From positions 1,503,001-1,567,000 of the forward strand of contig NZ_CP035107.1 of NCBI RefSeq assembly GCF_004088395.1: a stretch of DNA of 64,000 nucleotides, written 5' to 3'. Under the pieces are notes generated by a model. The model made no database searches, had not been told where the DNA came from, and saw only the letters and a list, made by a program, of their open reading frames with translations. This DNA is from Ornithobacterium rhinotracheale (GTDB taxonomy: Bacteria > Bacteroidota > Bacteroidia > Flavobacteriales > Weeksellaceae). Of the stretch, positions 32,523 to 40,834 are shown piece after piece. Position 1 is the stretch's first letter, and each line of letters begins with the position of its first letter. A program made the position numbers and the translations under genes.

Positions 32523-33482
32523 ATGGAACTTTCAATTGTAATCCCACTTTTAAATGAGCAAGATTCCCTCATAGAATTGCGCCAAAGAATTGCCGAGAGC
32601 ATTGAAAATCAAATACAAAAAAGCTACGAAATTATTTTTGTAGATGATGGGAGCAATGATGATTCTTGGAAAATCATACAAGATTTAGCCCAAAAATATG
32701 AGCAAGTAAAGGGCATTAAATTCCGAAAAAACTACGGAAAAGCACAGGCGCTCAACGCAGCATTTGAGAAAGCGGAGGGCAATATCGTTATCACGATGGA
32801 TGCTGATTTACAAGACTTCCCAGAGGAAATTCCTGTACTGTATCGGCGTATGATTGAGGAGAAAATGGATTTAATCTCGGGCTGGAAACAGCAGCGGCAA
32901 GACCCCGTTCTTACTAAAAATATACCCTCCAAGCTATTTAACGGCGTGGCGCGCAAAACAAGCGGACTGCCTCTCCACGACTTTAATTGTGGGCTAAAAG
33001 CCTACCGCAAGGAATTGGTCAAAAACATTCAGCTCAGCAGCGATATGCACCGCTATATCCCCGTACTTGCAAAGAATGCAGGCTTCACCAAAATTACGGA
33101 GCAGCCCGTGCAACACACCGCTAGAAAACACGGAAAATCTAAATTTGGTACCAGCCGATTTATCAATGGTTTTCTAGATTTAATCACACTTTGGTTTGTA
33201 GGTAAATTCGGGTATCGCCCTATGCACTTTTTTGGCGCGGCAGGAACGCTGATGTTCATCATTGGCTTTTTGACGGCTCTATTCATAGGGGCGCAGAAAT
33301 TATATCTCTTAGCCAAAGGAATTCCCGCGCGATTAGTTACCAGCGACCCATTTTTCTACATCTCACTCGTAGCTATGATTATAGGTTCGCAATTATTTTT
33401 GGCTGGATTTTTGGGGGAATTAATCGTAAAAAATCAAGGAAATAAAACAGAATATGCAATTGCCGAGGAATTAAACTTTTAG
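32523..33482 (+). CDS. GT2 glycosyltransferase with two membrane helices
   Basis: A 319-residue enzyme with a GT-A domain: LSIVIPLLNEQDSLIELRQR, FVDDGSNDDSWKIIQDLAQK, the DAD metal site (ITMDADLQDFPEE) and FNCGLKAYRKELV. The C-terminus has two transmembrane helices (FFGAAGTLMFIIGFLTALFI and ISLVAMIIGSQLFLAGFLGE). This matches dolichyl-phosphate mannose/GtrB-type transferases that load sugars onto undecaprenyl phosphate. The sugar cannot be read from the sequence. Confidence 0.85.
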   Translation: MELSIVIPLLNEQDSLIELRQRIAESIENQIQKSYEIIFVDDGSNDDSWKIIQDLAQKYEQVKGIKFRKNYGKAQALNAAFEKAEGNIVITMDADLQDFPEEIPVLYRRMIEEKMDLISGWKQQRQDPVLTKNIPSKLFNGVARKTSGLPLHDFNCGLKAYRKELVKNIQLSSDMHRYIPVLAKNAGFTKITEQPVQHTARKHGKSKFGTSRFINGFLDLITLWFVGKFGYRPMHFFGAAGTLMFIIGFLTALFIGAQKLYLLAKGIPARLVTSDPFFYISLVAMIIGSQLFLAGFLGELIVKNQGNKTEYAIAEELNF

Positions 33483-33542
33483 CCCTTTCGCTTTTTATTT
33501 CCTCTAAAAAATTAATAGATTGAGAAACTAAATACTCTGAAT

Positions 33543-34247
33543 ATGAAAAAAATCTTACTACTTTCCGCCCTAGGGCTTAGTTTAATCTCTTGCCAAAAGG
33601 ACATCACAGGCGAGGGTTCGGCCGATATGGCACAAGATTACAAAGTGCAGAATTTTGATAAAATTGAGGCTAAGGGAATGTTTAAAATCACGCTGATTGA
33701 AAACGATTCCGCCTACATCAGCGTGCAGACTCACGAAAATTTAATTGAAAATCTCGACATCTCAACCAGCGGAAACACACTAAAAATTAATGAAAAAAAG
33801 GAAGTCAATGGGTTTGAATCATACAATGTATATGTATATTATAATCAACCGATTGAGGAAATTGATTTAGCAGGGAAAGTATTGGCAGAATCTGCAGGAA
33901 TCATTCAAGGGAATAAACTTGACATCTCCACCCAAGATGAGGCCAAAGTGAATCAATTTAGTGTCAATTTAAAAGAATTAGAGGCAGAGGCCAAGGATAA
34001 ATCTGAAATGGCAATCTCTGGCGTGGTTACCAAATTAAGCCTTGAAGGCAAGGGGCTGAGTAGCATTCAATTTGATAGATTAAGCGCTACCGTAGCCAGC
34101 GTAAATTTAAATGATGAGGCCAAGGCAGTACTCGCCGTGCAAAATGAACTAAGCGGTAAAATTTCCGATAATACTTCGCTTGAATACAGCGGAAACCCTA
34201 AAAAAGATGTAGATGTAAAAGATAGAGCAAAAATTCAAAACAATTAA
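33543..34247 (+). CDS. Head-GIN domain (DUF2807) lipoprotein
   Basis: The 234-residue protein has a lipoprotein signal (MKKILLLSALGLSLISCQKD, Cys at residue 17). A DUF2807/GIN-type beta-helix follows: FKITLIENDSAYISVQTHEN, LDISTSGNTLKINEKKEV, then repeated strands with AEAKDKSEMAISGVVTKLSL and LNDEAKAVLAVQNEL. Such proteins are anchored in the envelope and have no proven activity. It is followed 16 bases later by the phosphohexomutase gene. Confidence 0.75.
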   Translation: MKKILLLSALGLSLISCQKDITGEGSADMAQDYKVQNFDKIEAKGMFKITLIENDSAYISVQTHENLIENLDISTSGNTLKINEKKEVNGFESYNVYVYYNQPIEEIDLAGKVLAESAGIIQGNKLDISTQDEAKVNQFSVNLKELEAEAKDKSEMAISGVVTKLSLEGKGLSSIQFDRLSATVASVNLNDEAKAVLAVQNELSGKISDNTSLEYSGNPKKDVDVKDRAKIQNN

Positions 34248-34263
34248 AAAAAAACATAAAATT

Positions 34264-35973
34264 ATGTCAGCATTAGATAGAGCAAAACTTTGGCTAAGCG
34301 AGGCTTATGATGAAGTAACTCGCCAAGCCGTACAAAAAATGATTGATGAAAATGGCGCCGAATTAGAAGAATCTTTCTACAAAGATTTAGAATTCGGAAC
34401 GGGCGGTATGCGCGGAATTATGGGCGTAGGCACCAACCGATTAAATAAATACACCCTCGGCACCGCAACACAAGGTTTGGCCAATTATTTAAAATTACAA
34501 TTCCCAGACAAGGAGCTAAAAGTCGCCGTGGCACACGATGTGAGAAACAATAGCCGAGACTTTATGCAAATTGTAGCCGATGTCCTTTCCGCCAATGGAA
34601 TTAAAACTTATATTTTCGACAGTTTCCGTCCCACCCCAGAACTCTCCTTTGCTGTGAGACACCTCGGGTGCGATGCTGGAATCGTGCTCACCGCCTCACA
34701 CAATCCGCCAGAGTACAATGGGTACAAAGTCTACTGGAATGATGGCGCACAAGTAGTGCCACCGCACGACAACGGAATCATTGCCGAAGTAGCAAAAGTA
34801 AAAGTGGAGGATATAAAATTTGAAGCACAAAAAGACTTAATCGAAACCCTGCCAAACGAGATTGATAAAGAATTCATCGCCAAAGCCGTGGAATATGGCA
34901 CCCGAAAAGATAAACCAGGCTATGATGATTTAAAAATCGTCTTTACCTCCATTCACGGGACCTCCATCGCCATCACCCCCGAGGCGCTAAAAGAAGCCGG
35001 CTTTACCAATGTGCATATCGTGGAGGAGCAAGCCACACCAAGCGGAAACTTCCCTACGGTAAAATCGCCTAACCCAGAGGAGCCAGAGGCTCTGAAAATG
35101 GCACTAGACTTAGCCGAAAAAATCAATGCCGATATCGTAATTGGAACTGACCCTGATGCCGATAGAATTGGGGTTGCCGTGAGGGATTTTGAAGGTAAAA
35201 TGGTATTGCTAAACGGAAACCAAACAAATGTAGTCTTTACCGACTATCTGCTCAACGAGCTAAAAGAAAAAAACCAAATCGATGGCAAGCAATTCATAGG
35301 CTCCACCATCGTAACCTCCGATGTATTCTTTGACCTAGCCAAAAAATACGGCGTAGAATGCAAAGCTGGGCTCACCGGCTTCAAATGGATTGGCAAAATG
35401 ATTCGCGATGCCGAAGGAGTACAAAAATTCATCTGCGGAGGCGAGGAAAGTTTCGGCTTTATGGTAAGCGATTTCGTGAGAGATAAAGACTCCGTAACCT
35501 CCACCCTACTGGCCTGCCACATCGCGGCAAAAGCAAAAGCAAGCGGCAGCAGCTTCTACCAAGAACTGGCAAAAGCCTACGCCGGCACACAATGCTACCA
35601 AGAAGCCCTCATCTCTATTGTGAAACCAGGAATCTCTGGCGCGCAAGAAATCCAGCAAATGATGGCTGATTGGCGAAGCAATCCACCAAAATCATTTAAT
35701 AATTCGCCTGTAATCACCGTAAATGATTACCAAGAAAGTCAGTCGCTCGACATCAAAACAGGGAAAAAGACGCCAATTGATTTGCCGAAATCTAATGTCT
35801 TAATTTTCTATACCGAAGATGGCTCCAAAGTTGCGGCGAGACCTAGTGGCACTGAGCCTAAAATCAAATTTTACTTCTCTGTGAAAAAGCCGCTTGATGC
35901 TGCTGCCAATTATGAGGAAGTGAAAGCTGAATTGCTACAAAGAATTGAAAATATTAAGCAGGAATTGAAGTAA
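34264..35973 (+). CDS. Phosphoglucomutase/phosphomannomutase family enzyme
   Basis: The 569-residue protein has all four motifs of the alpha-D-phosphohexomutase family. These are the phosphoserine loop TASHNPPEYNGYKVYW, the metal loop IGTDPDADRIGVAV, the sugar loop CGGEESFGFMVSDFVRD and the phosphate-binding RPSGTEPKIKFYFSV. It moves phosphate between C6 and C1 of a hexose and feeds glycogen and cell-wall sugars. The length matches the longer PGM/PMM type. It ends at a strong terminator before array 3. Confidence 0.92.
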   Translation: MSALDRAKLWLSEAYDEVTRQAVQKMIDENGAELEESFYKDLEFGTGGMRGIMGVGTNRLNKYTLGTATQGLANYLKLQFPDKELKVAVAHDVRNNSRDFMQIVADVLSANGIKTYIFDSFRPTPELSFAVRHLGCDAGIVLTASHNPPEYNGYKVYWNDGAQVVPPHDNGIIAEVAKVKVEDIKFEAQKDLIETLPNEIDKEFIAKAVEYGTRKDKPGYDDLKIVFTSIHGTSIAITPEALKEAGFTNVHIVEEQATPSGNFPTVKSPNPEEPEALKMALDLAEKINADIVIGTDPDADRIGVAVRDFEGKMVLLNGNQTNVVFTDYLLNELKEKNQIDGKQFIGSTIVTSDVFFDLAKKYGVECKAGLTGFKWIGKMIRDAEGVQKFICGGEESFGFMVSDFVRDKDSVTSTLLACHIAAKAKASGSSFYQELAKAYAGTQCYQEALISIVKPGISGAQEIQQMMADWRSNPPKSFNNSPVITVNDYQESQSLDIKTGKKTPIDLPKSNVLIFYTEDGSKVAARPSGTEPKIKFYFSVKKPLDAAANYEEVKAELLQRIENIKQELK

Positions 35974-36023
35974 TTTCTTGCTACGCATTGGCTAAGTAGC
36001 ACTTCTTTTATTGAGATTATAGC

Positions 36024-36052
36024 AAACCCTTACTTTTTAGTAAGGGTTTTTT
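36024..36052 (+). terminator. Terminator after the phosphohexomutase gene
   Basis: AAACCCTTACT and AGTAAGGGTTT form a perfect 11-bp stem with a TTTT loop, followed by a T-run. Confidence 0.85.
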
Positions 36053-36094
36053 CGTGAAATAGTATTACATTTACTCTCCTACCCACTACTTTTG

Positions 36095-36324
36095 CATTTT
36101 CCCCACCACTCTTGCATTTTCCCCCACCACTTTTACATTTTCCCCCGCTACTTTTGCATTTTCCCCCACCACTCTTGCGTTTTCCCCCACCACTCTTGCG
36201 TTTTCCCCCGCCACTTTTGTATTTTCCCCCACTGACTTTGCATTTTCCCCCACTACTTTTGCATTTTCCCCCGCTACTTTTGCATTTTCCCCCACTGACT
36301 TTGCATTTTCCCCCACTGACTTTG
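36095..36324 (-). repeat. Intergenic 21-bp tandem array 3 (11 units)
   Basis: One 20-base and ten 21-base units of the form CATTTTCCCCCACCACTTT plus TG follow one another. The unit differs from arrays 1 and 2 in sequence but has the same period. On the minus strand each unit contains GGGGGAAAATG. Changes fall mainly in positions 12-17 of the unit. It stands between a terminator and the next gene, and I see no gene in it. The rest of 35974-36520 holds AT-rich DNA without recognisable features. Confidence 0.85.
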
Positions 36325-36520
36325 CATTTCATTTCAATATTTTCACATTTCAACTGTTAAAATTTCGTTTCCTATTGTACTATTTATGTTCCTCTTTGCT
36401 TTGGGGCTGAAAAGTGCAAGTTTTAAATTATAATTTATATCATTTTGAAAAATTACGCCATTCAGATTTTAATTCATAATTTTACTACCTAATTAAAATT
36501 CTAAATTAAAACACACGAAA

Positions 36521-37465
36521 ATGGGGAAAATTTTAGTAACCGGTGCCTTAGGGCAAATAGGTTCTGAGCTTACGACGGCTCTGAGAGAAAGATATGGAGA
36601 TGATAATGTAATTGCCTCTGATATAAGGGAGGTGAATCCCTTTGGAGGACGGTATGTTCAGCTTGATGTTTTGGACACGGAGGGTTGGCGAAATCTTATC
36701 AAAGAGGAGGGCATTACGGAGGTGTATCATTTGGCTGCTATGCTCTCTGGCGTGGCTGAAAAGTTCCCGATGAAGGCTTGGGACTTAAATACCAAATCTT
36801 TTATGAGCTTACTTGAAATGGCACGCGAGGGCTTGGTGAAAAAGATTTTCTGGCCAAGTAGTATCGCCGTTTATGGAAAGGGTGCACGCAAATATCAAAC
36901 GCCGCAAGATGAGGTGCAAATGCCGCTTAGTATGTATGGAATTGCCAAGCTTGCTGGGGAAAGATTGTGCGACTATTACCATACAAAATATGGTGTAGAT
37001 GTGCGAAGTATCCGCTACCCTGGGCTTATCAGCTGGAAAACTTTGCCAGGTGGTGGCACCACAGACTATGCCGTGGATATTTACTACAAAGCGCTTGAAG
37101 ATGGAAAGTATGAATGCTTCCTAAAAGAGGATTCTACGCTGCCTATGCTCTATATGAATGATGCGATAAAGGCAACTATTCAGCTGATGGAGGCTGATGC
37201 AGAGCAACTAAGCGTTCACTCATCTTATAACTTAGGGGGCTTATCCTTTAATCCAAAAGAGATTGCCGCCGTGATTAAAACGCGTATTCCTGAATTTGAA
37301 ATTACTTATAATCCTGATTTTAGACAGGCTATTGCAGACTCTTGGCCTGCTGAAATTGATGACTCAGTAGCGGCAAAAGATTGGGGCTGGAAGCCTGATT
37401 TTGACCTTGAAGCAATGACTGATGAGATGCTTAAAAATCTAAGAATTAAGCTTGATATTCATTAA
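36521..37465 (+). CDS. NAD-dependent L-threonine 3-dehydrogenase-like epimerase
   Basis: The 314-residue short-chain dehydrogenase has a Rossmann motif (ILVTGALGQIGSEL) and the catalytic Tyr-x3-Lys (MYGIAKLAGERLCDYY). The segment RYPGLISWKTLPGGGTTDYA followed by YYKALEDGKYECFL is characteristic of epimerase-type L-threonine 3-dehydrogenases, which make 2-amino-3-ketobutyrate from threonine. A UDP-sugar epimerase is less likely given that signature. No 2-amino-3-ketobutyrate ligase gene is adjacent. Confidence 0.85.
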   Translation: MGKILVTGALGQIGSELTTALRERYGDDNVIASDIREVNPFGGRYVQLDVLDTEGWRNLIKEEGITEVYHLAAMLSGVAEKFPMKAWDLNTKSFMSLLEMAREGLVKKIFWPSSIAVYGKGARKYQTPQDEVQMPLSMYGIAKLAGERLCDYYHTKYGVDVRSIRYPGLISWKTLPGGGTTDYAVDIYYKALEDGKYECFLKEDSTLPMLYMNDAIKATIQLMEADAEQLSVHSSYNLGGLSFNPKEIAAVIKTRIPEFEITYNPDFRQAIADSWPAEIDDSVAAKDWGWKPDFDLEAMTDEMLKNLRIKLDIH

Positions 37466-37488
37466 ATAATTATTTTTTAACTATGAAA

Positions 37489-37516
37489 GCCGAACTCTGG
37501 AGTTCTGCTTTTTTGA
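37489..37516 (+). terminator. Terminator after the threonine dehydrogenase-like gene
   Basis: GCCGAACTC and GAGTTCTGC surround a two-base loop with GAACTC/GAGTTC as perfect core and a T-run behind. Confidence 0.6.
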
Positions 37517-37676
37517 TTTTTCACATCTAGATATAAGACAGCAAGCAGTCTCCCTGTAATCGCTAAACCTGCGACGCAAGAATAGAAACTGCACTCGTTT
37601 TAGCCCAAAAATCACAAATAAAAAATAAGCAAAAAAGCAGAAAAGATTGCTTTGTGTAAAAAATATCGTTTTTAGC

Positions 37677-38630
37677 CTACTTTCTTAAAAACACATCTAC
37701 TTTTTTAGCTTCAAGACTTCTTTTCAAGGCTAAGGCTTCATCTTCACTATTAAAAGTATCGTATGCTACCATGAAATAAGAACCCACTTTCCCTACGATT
37801 ACAGCATTGTTATAGCCTTTCTTCTTCATGTTTGCAACTTCCTCTATCGCCTCGCTGTGTCTTTTGTATGAGCCACCAATCACCTGATAAGGTTTCACTA
37901 CAGCTTCTGCCACCTCTACTTGTTCCACAACTGGCTCTGCAGCCACCACTTCGTTTGCTTCCATATTTTCATTCGAGGTAGAAGAAACTTCGATTGGATG
38001 CTCGCTTTGTTCTAATATGAAATCTGCTACATTTTGTCTTTGAGGGATTTCTGTATTCAAAGTGAATGGAAGAATACTACTTAACTGTGGCTGCACTAGT
38101 GTATGATTGGCAAAAAAGCTAGTTACGCCTACTCCAATGGCTAGTGCAATGGCAGCAGCATAAGAGCCCCAAGCACTTGTTGTTTTGGCAACAGATTTAG
38201 GTTCAGATTTTTCTCTCAAAATATAAGTTGCCTTTACAGGCTCTAGCCCAAAGGTTTCTAGTGCAAAATTAATGTTTTGCTCTGGCTGAAAGTTTAAACT
38301 TTGGTTTTGCTTATTCAATACGCCTAAGCCTTCGATTTGAATGCTTTTCCCTTGATTTAAAGCTTCTTTCCAAAGTGCCACTTCTTTATCAATTGCTACA
38401 ACTGCATTTTTATAATCCATGCCATTTTCTTTGGCAATCGCATTTGCCAAAAGCCCATCGGTGTGCACTAAATCGCTATTGAATCCGATTTTTTTTCTCG
38501 GCGGAGAAAATGTATAGTCTATAGGATTAAACTCAGATTCGGTGTTTTTAGCTATAAAGCCACCAAGCCCTGGAACGATAACACAATCGTACTGGTATAA
38601 TAATGCAACTATAGTTTTTTTCATGTTCAT
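37677..38630 (-). CDS. HU-CCDC81-like and SPOR domain envelope protein
   Basis: From the ATG at 38630 the protein has 317 residues: an N-terminal HU/CCDC81-like domain (ALLYQYDCVIVPGLGGFIAK, then FNSDLVHTDGLLANAIAKEN), one transmembrane helix near residue 165-185 (AAAIALAIGVGVTSFFANH), an acidic linker and a C-terminal SPOR domain (KPYQVIGGSYKRHSEAIEEV, VGSYFMVAYDTFNSEDEALA). SPOR domains bind denuded septal peptidoglycan, so a cell-division role is likely. An upstream start at 38669 would add 13 residues and is less plausible. Confidence 0.8.
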   Translation of the reverse strand: MNMKKTIVALLYQYDCVIVPGLGGFIAKNTESEFNPIDYTFSPPRKKIGFNSDLVHTDGLLANAIAKENGMDYKNAVVAIDKEVALWKEALNQGKSIQIEGLGVLNKQNQSLNFQPEQNINFALETFGLEPVKATYILREKSEPKSVAKTTSAWGSYAAAIALAIGVGVTSFFANHTLVQPQLSSILPFTLNTEIPQRQNVADFILEQSEHPIEVSSTSNENMEANEVVAAEPVVEQVEVAEAVVKPYQVIGGSYKRHSEAIEEVANMKKKGYNNAVIVGKVGSYFMVAYDTFNSEDEALALKRSLEAKKVDVFLRK

Positions 38631-38707
38631 AGTAGCAAAATTAAAAAATAAAATCTTACTTTTATACAAAACTTATAAAAGAGATTTCAACAATTTTATA
38701 ACTATTT

Positions 38708-39814
38708 ATGTATCAAGACAATGATTTAAAGTATCTTTTGGCACTTAATTATGTTTCTGGCATTGGTGCCGAATCTGCAAAACAGCTCATCTCCCATTTT
38801 GGATCTGCAAAAAGTGTCTGGGAACTTTCAACCAAAGAAAAATTAAGCATTCAAAACCTTTCGCCCAAAAAAATAGAAGGCATCGGGAACACAGAACTCT
38901 TGGAGCGAGCGGAAAAAGAAATTGAACTTTGCGAACAAAAAAATATCAAAATTCTAAGTTTTTACTCCGAGGATTTTCCTTATCTATTAAAACAATGTAG
39001 CGATGCACCAAGTTTCATTTTTCATCGTGGCGAAATGGACTGGCAAGACAAAAAATTCATTGGGATTGTGGGCACGCGCAACATGACTCCTCGCGGAGAG
39101 GAATTTATCCAAAAATTTGTGGCCGATTTAGCCAATCAGCCCGTAGTGATTGTGAGCGGATTGGCACTTGGTGTGGATGCAGCTGCACACCGTGCTGCAC
39201 TGGAAAATAATTTACCTACTTTGGGCGTTTTGGCACATTCCGTGCACGAAATTTACCCCAGAGCCAACGAAGCCACCGCTATGAAAATGCTTAAAAATGG
39301 AGGCCTGATTTCTAGCTTTTCGTCTTTCCATCGTCCGCAGAGAGAATTTTTCCTAAGCCGAAACCGAGTTATTGCGGGGCTTTCTGATGCAACAATCATT
39401 GTGGAATCTGCCATAAAGGGAGGTGCCATGAGCACCGCTACACATGCCAATAATTATAATCGTGATGTTTTTGCCGTGCCAGGACGCGTAGACGACACCT
39501 ATTCCAAGGGGTGTCATCATTTAATCAAATCGCATAAGGCATTTTTGCTCACCGAAGCCAAAGATGTTTTAAACTATTTGAACTTAACACCACAGAAAAA
39601 ACAAAAACCTATTCAGCGCGAATTATTCATCAATCTTTCGCCAGAAGAAGAAGAAATTGTCAAAATTTTACGCAAGAATAATCAGTTGCATATAGATGAA
39701 ATTGCACTTAATCTTAAAAAACCTGGCTTTGCACTGATGAGTGATTTGTTAAATTTAGAAATGAAAGGAATCATTCGCCCATTATCTGGAAAAAATTATG
39801 AACTAATCTCCTAA
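38708..39814 (+). CDS. dprA: DNA-processing protein DprA
   Basis: A 368-residue protein with an N-terminal helix-hairpin-helix-like region (ALNYVSGIGAESAKQLISHF), the DprA/Smf Rossmann core (FIGIVGTRNMTPRGEEFIQK, VVIVSGLALGVDAAAHRAAL, FFLSRNRVIAGLSDATIIVE, GAMSTATHANNYNRDVFAVP) and a C-terminal winged-helix (INLSPEEEEIVKILRKNNQL). It loads RecA on incoming single-stranded DNA in natural transformation. Length and domain order are normal. Confidence 0.92.
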   Translation: MYQDNDLKYLLALNYVSGIGAESAKQLISHFGSAKSVWELSTKEKLSIQNLSPKKIEGIGNTELLERAEKEIELCEQKNIKILSFYSEDFPYLLKQCSDAPSFIFHRGEMDWQDKKFIGIVGTRNMTPRGEEFIQKFVADLANQPVVIVSGLALGVDAAAHRAALENNLPTLGVLAHSVHEIYPRANEATAMKMLKNGGLISSFSSFHRPQREFFLSRNRVIAGLSDATIIVESAIKGGAMSTATHANNYNRDVFAVPGRVDDTYSKGCHHLIKSHKAFLLTEAKDVLNYLNLTPQKKQKPIQRELFINLSPEEEEIVKILRKNNQLHIDEIALNLKKPGFALMSDLLNLEMKGIIRPLSGKNYELIS

Positions 39815-39834
39815 AAAAGTAGTAAATTCGCCTT

Positions 39835-40776
39835 ATGAAAAGTAAACAGAATACCAATAGTATATTAATGATAGAACCTGTGGCGTTCTATTACAATGCC
39901 GAAACAGCTGAAAATAATTATTTTCAACAAAAAACCAGCCGAGACAGCGAAAAAGTGCAGGCATTGGCACACGCTGAATTTATGGCAATGGTGGAAAAAT
40001 TACGCAGCCACGGCGTGAATGTAATCACTGTAAAGGACACAAAAGAGCCACACACGCCAGATTCTATTTTCCCAAACAACTGGATCAGCATGCACGAAAA
40101 TGCTCAAATTGCACTTTTCCCGATGTTTGCCGAAAACCGCAGGCCTGAGCGTAGAGATGAGATTTTAGATTTTTTGGAAGAAAAAGGCTTTATCATTGAT
40201 GCCATAACCGATTTCTCTGCCGCCGAGCAAGAAAATATTTTCTTGGAAGGAACGGGAAGTATGATTCTCGATCGCGAAAATCGCTATGCTTATGCCGCAC
40301 TTTCTCCTCGCACAGATGAAGGTTTGTTCATCGAATTTTGCGAAGATTTTGAATTTACGCCAATTAGTTTTACAGCCAATCAAACGGTAGATGGCCAACG
40401 CATGCCAATTTACCACACTAATGTGATGATGTGCTTGGCAGACAAATATGCCATCATTTGCCTAGACAGCATCGACGATAAAAAAGAGAAGAAAAATGTG
40501 GTAGAAACTTTAAAGCAAACGGGGAAAGAAATCATCAAAATCACTGATGAACAAATGCACCAATTTGCAGGAAATATGCTGCAAGTTTTGGGCAAAGATG
40601 AGCAAGCCTATTTAGTAATGTCTGAAACGGCTTACCAGTCGCTTACACCTGATCAAATTCAAGCAATTGAAAAACACAACCCAATCATAAGTGTATCTAT
40701 CCCAATCATTGAAAAACTAGGCGGTGGAAGTGCTCGTTGTATGATGGCTGAAATTTATTTACCAAAAGCTGAATAA
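39835..40776 (+). CDS. ctlX: Citrulline utilisation-type amidinohydrolase
   Basis: The 313-residue protein belongs to the arginine deiminase/amidinotransferase fold. Motifs include MIEPVAFYYNAETAENNYFQ near the N-terminus, FPNNWISMHENAQIALFPMF, YHTNVMMCLADKYAIICLDS with the catalytic His, and LGGGSARCMMAEIYLP with the nucleophilic Cys. The FPNNW and GGSARCM signatures are those of the CtlX family, whose exact substrate is not settled here. A terminator follows; the next gene is unrelated. Confidence 0.8.
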   Translation: MKSKQNTNSILMIEPVAFYYNAETAENNYFQQKTSRDSEKVQALAHAEFMAMVEKLRSHGVNVITVKDTKEPHTPDSIFPNNWISMHENAQIALFPMFAENRRPERRDEILDFLEEKGFIIDAITDFSAAEQENIFLEGTGSMILDRENRYAYAALSPRTDEGLFIEFCEDFEFTPISFTANQTVDGQRMPIYHTNVMMCLADKYAIICLDSIDDKKEKKNVVETLKQTGKEIIKITDEQMHQFAGNMLQVLGKDEQAYLVMSETAYQSLTPDQIQAIEKHNPIISVSIPIIEKLGGGSARCMMAEIYLPKAE

Positions 40777-40796
40777 TTTAATCTAAAAAATATATC

Positions 40797-40820
40797 AAAA
40801 TGTCGATTTTCGGCATTTTT
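40797..40820 (+). terminator. Terminator after ctlX
   Basis: AAAATG-T-CGA and TCG-G-CATTTT form a stem with one G.T pair and a three-base loop, followed by TTTT. Confidence 0.55.
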
Positions 40821-40834
40821 TTAAATTTTGAGAA

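Noticed and set aside
36086-36324. CRISPR array
   Set aside because: Units are contiguous 21-bp repeats with no spacers, and no cas genes are nearby.
36030-36353. Cys/Gly-Lys-rich open frame on the minus strand over array 3
   Set aside because: The frame exists only because the 21-bp unit is a multiple of three; the other minus frame is equally open, and no gene neighbourhood or start context supports translation.
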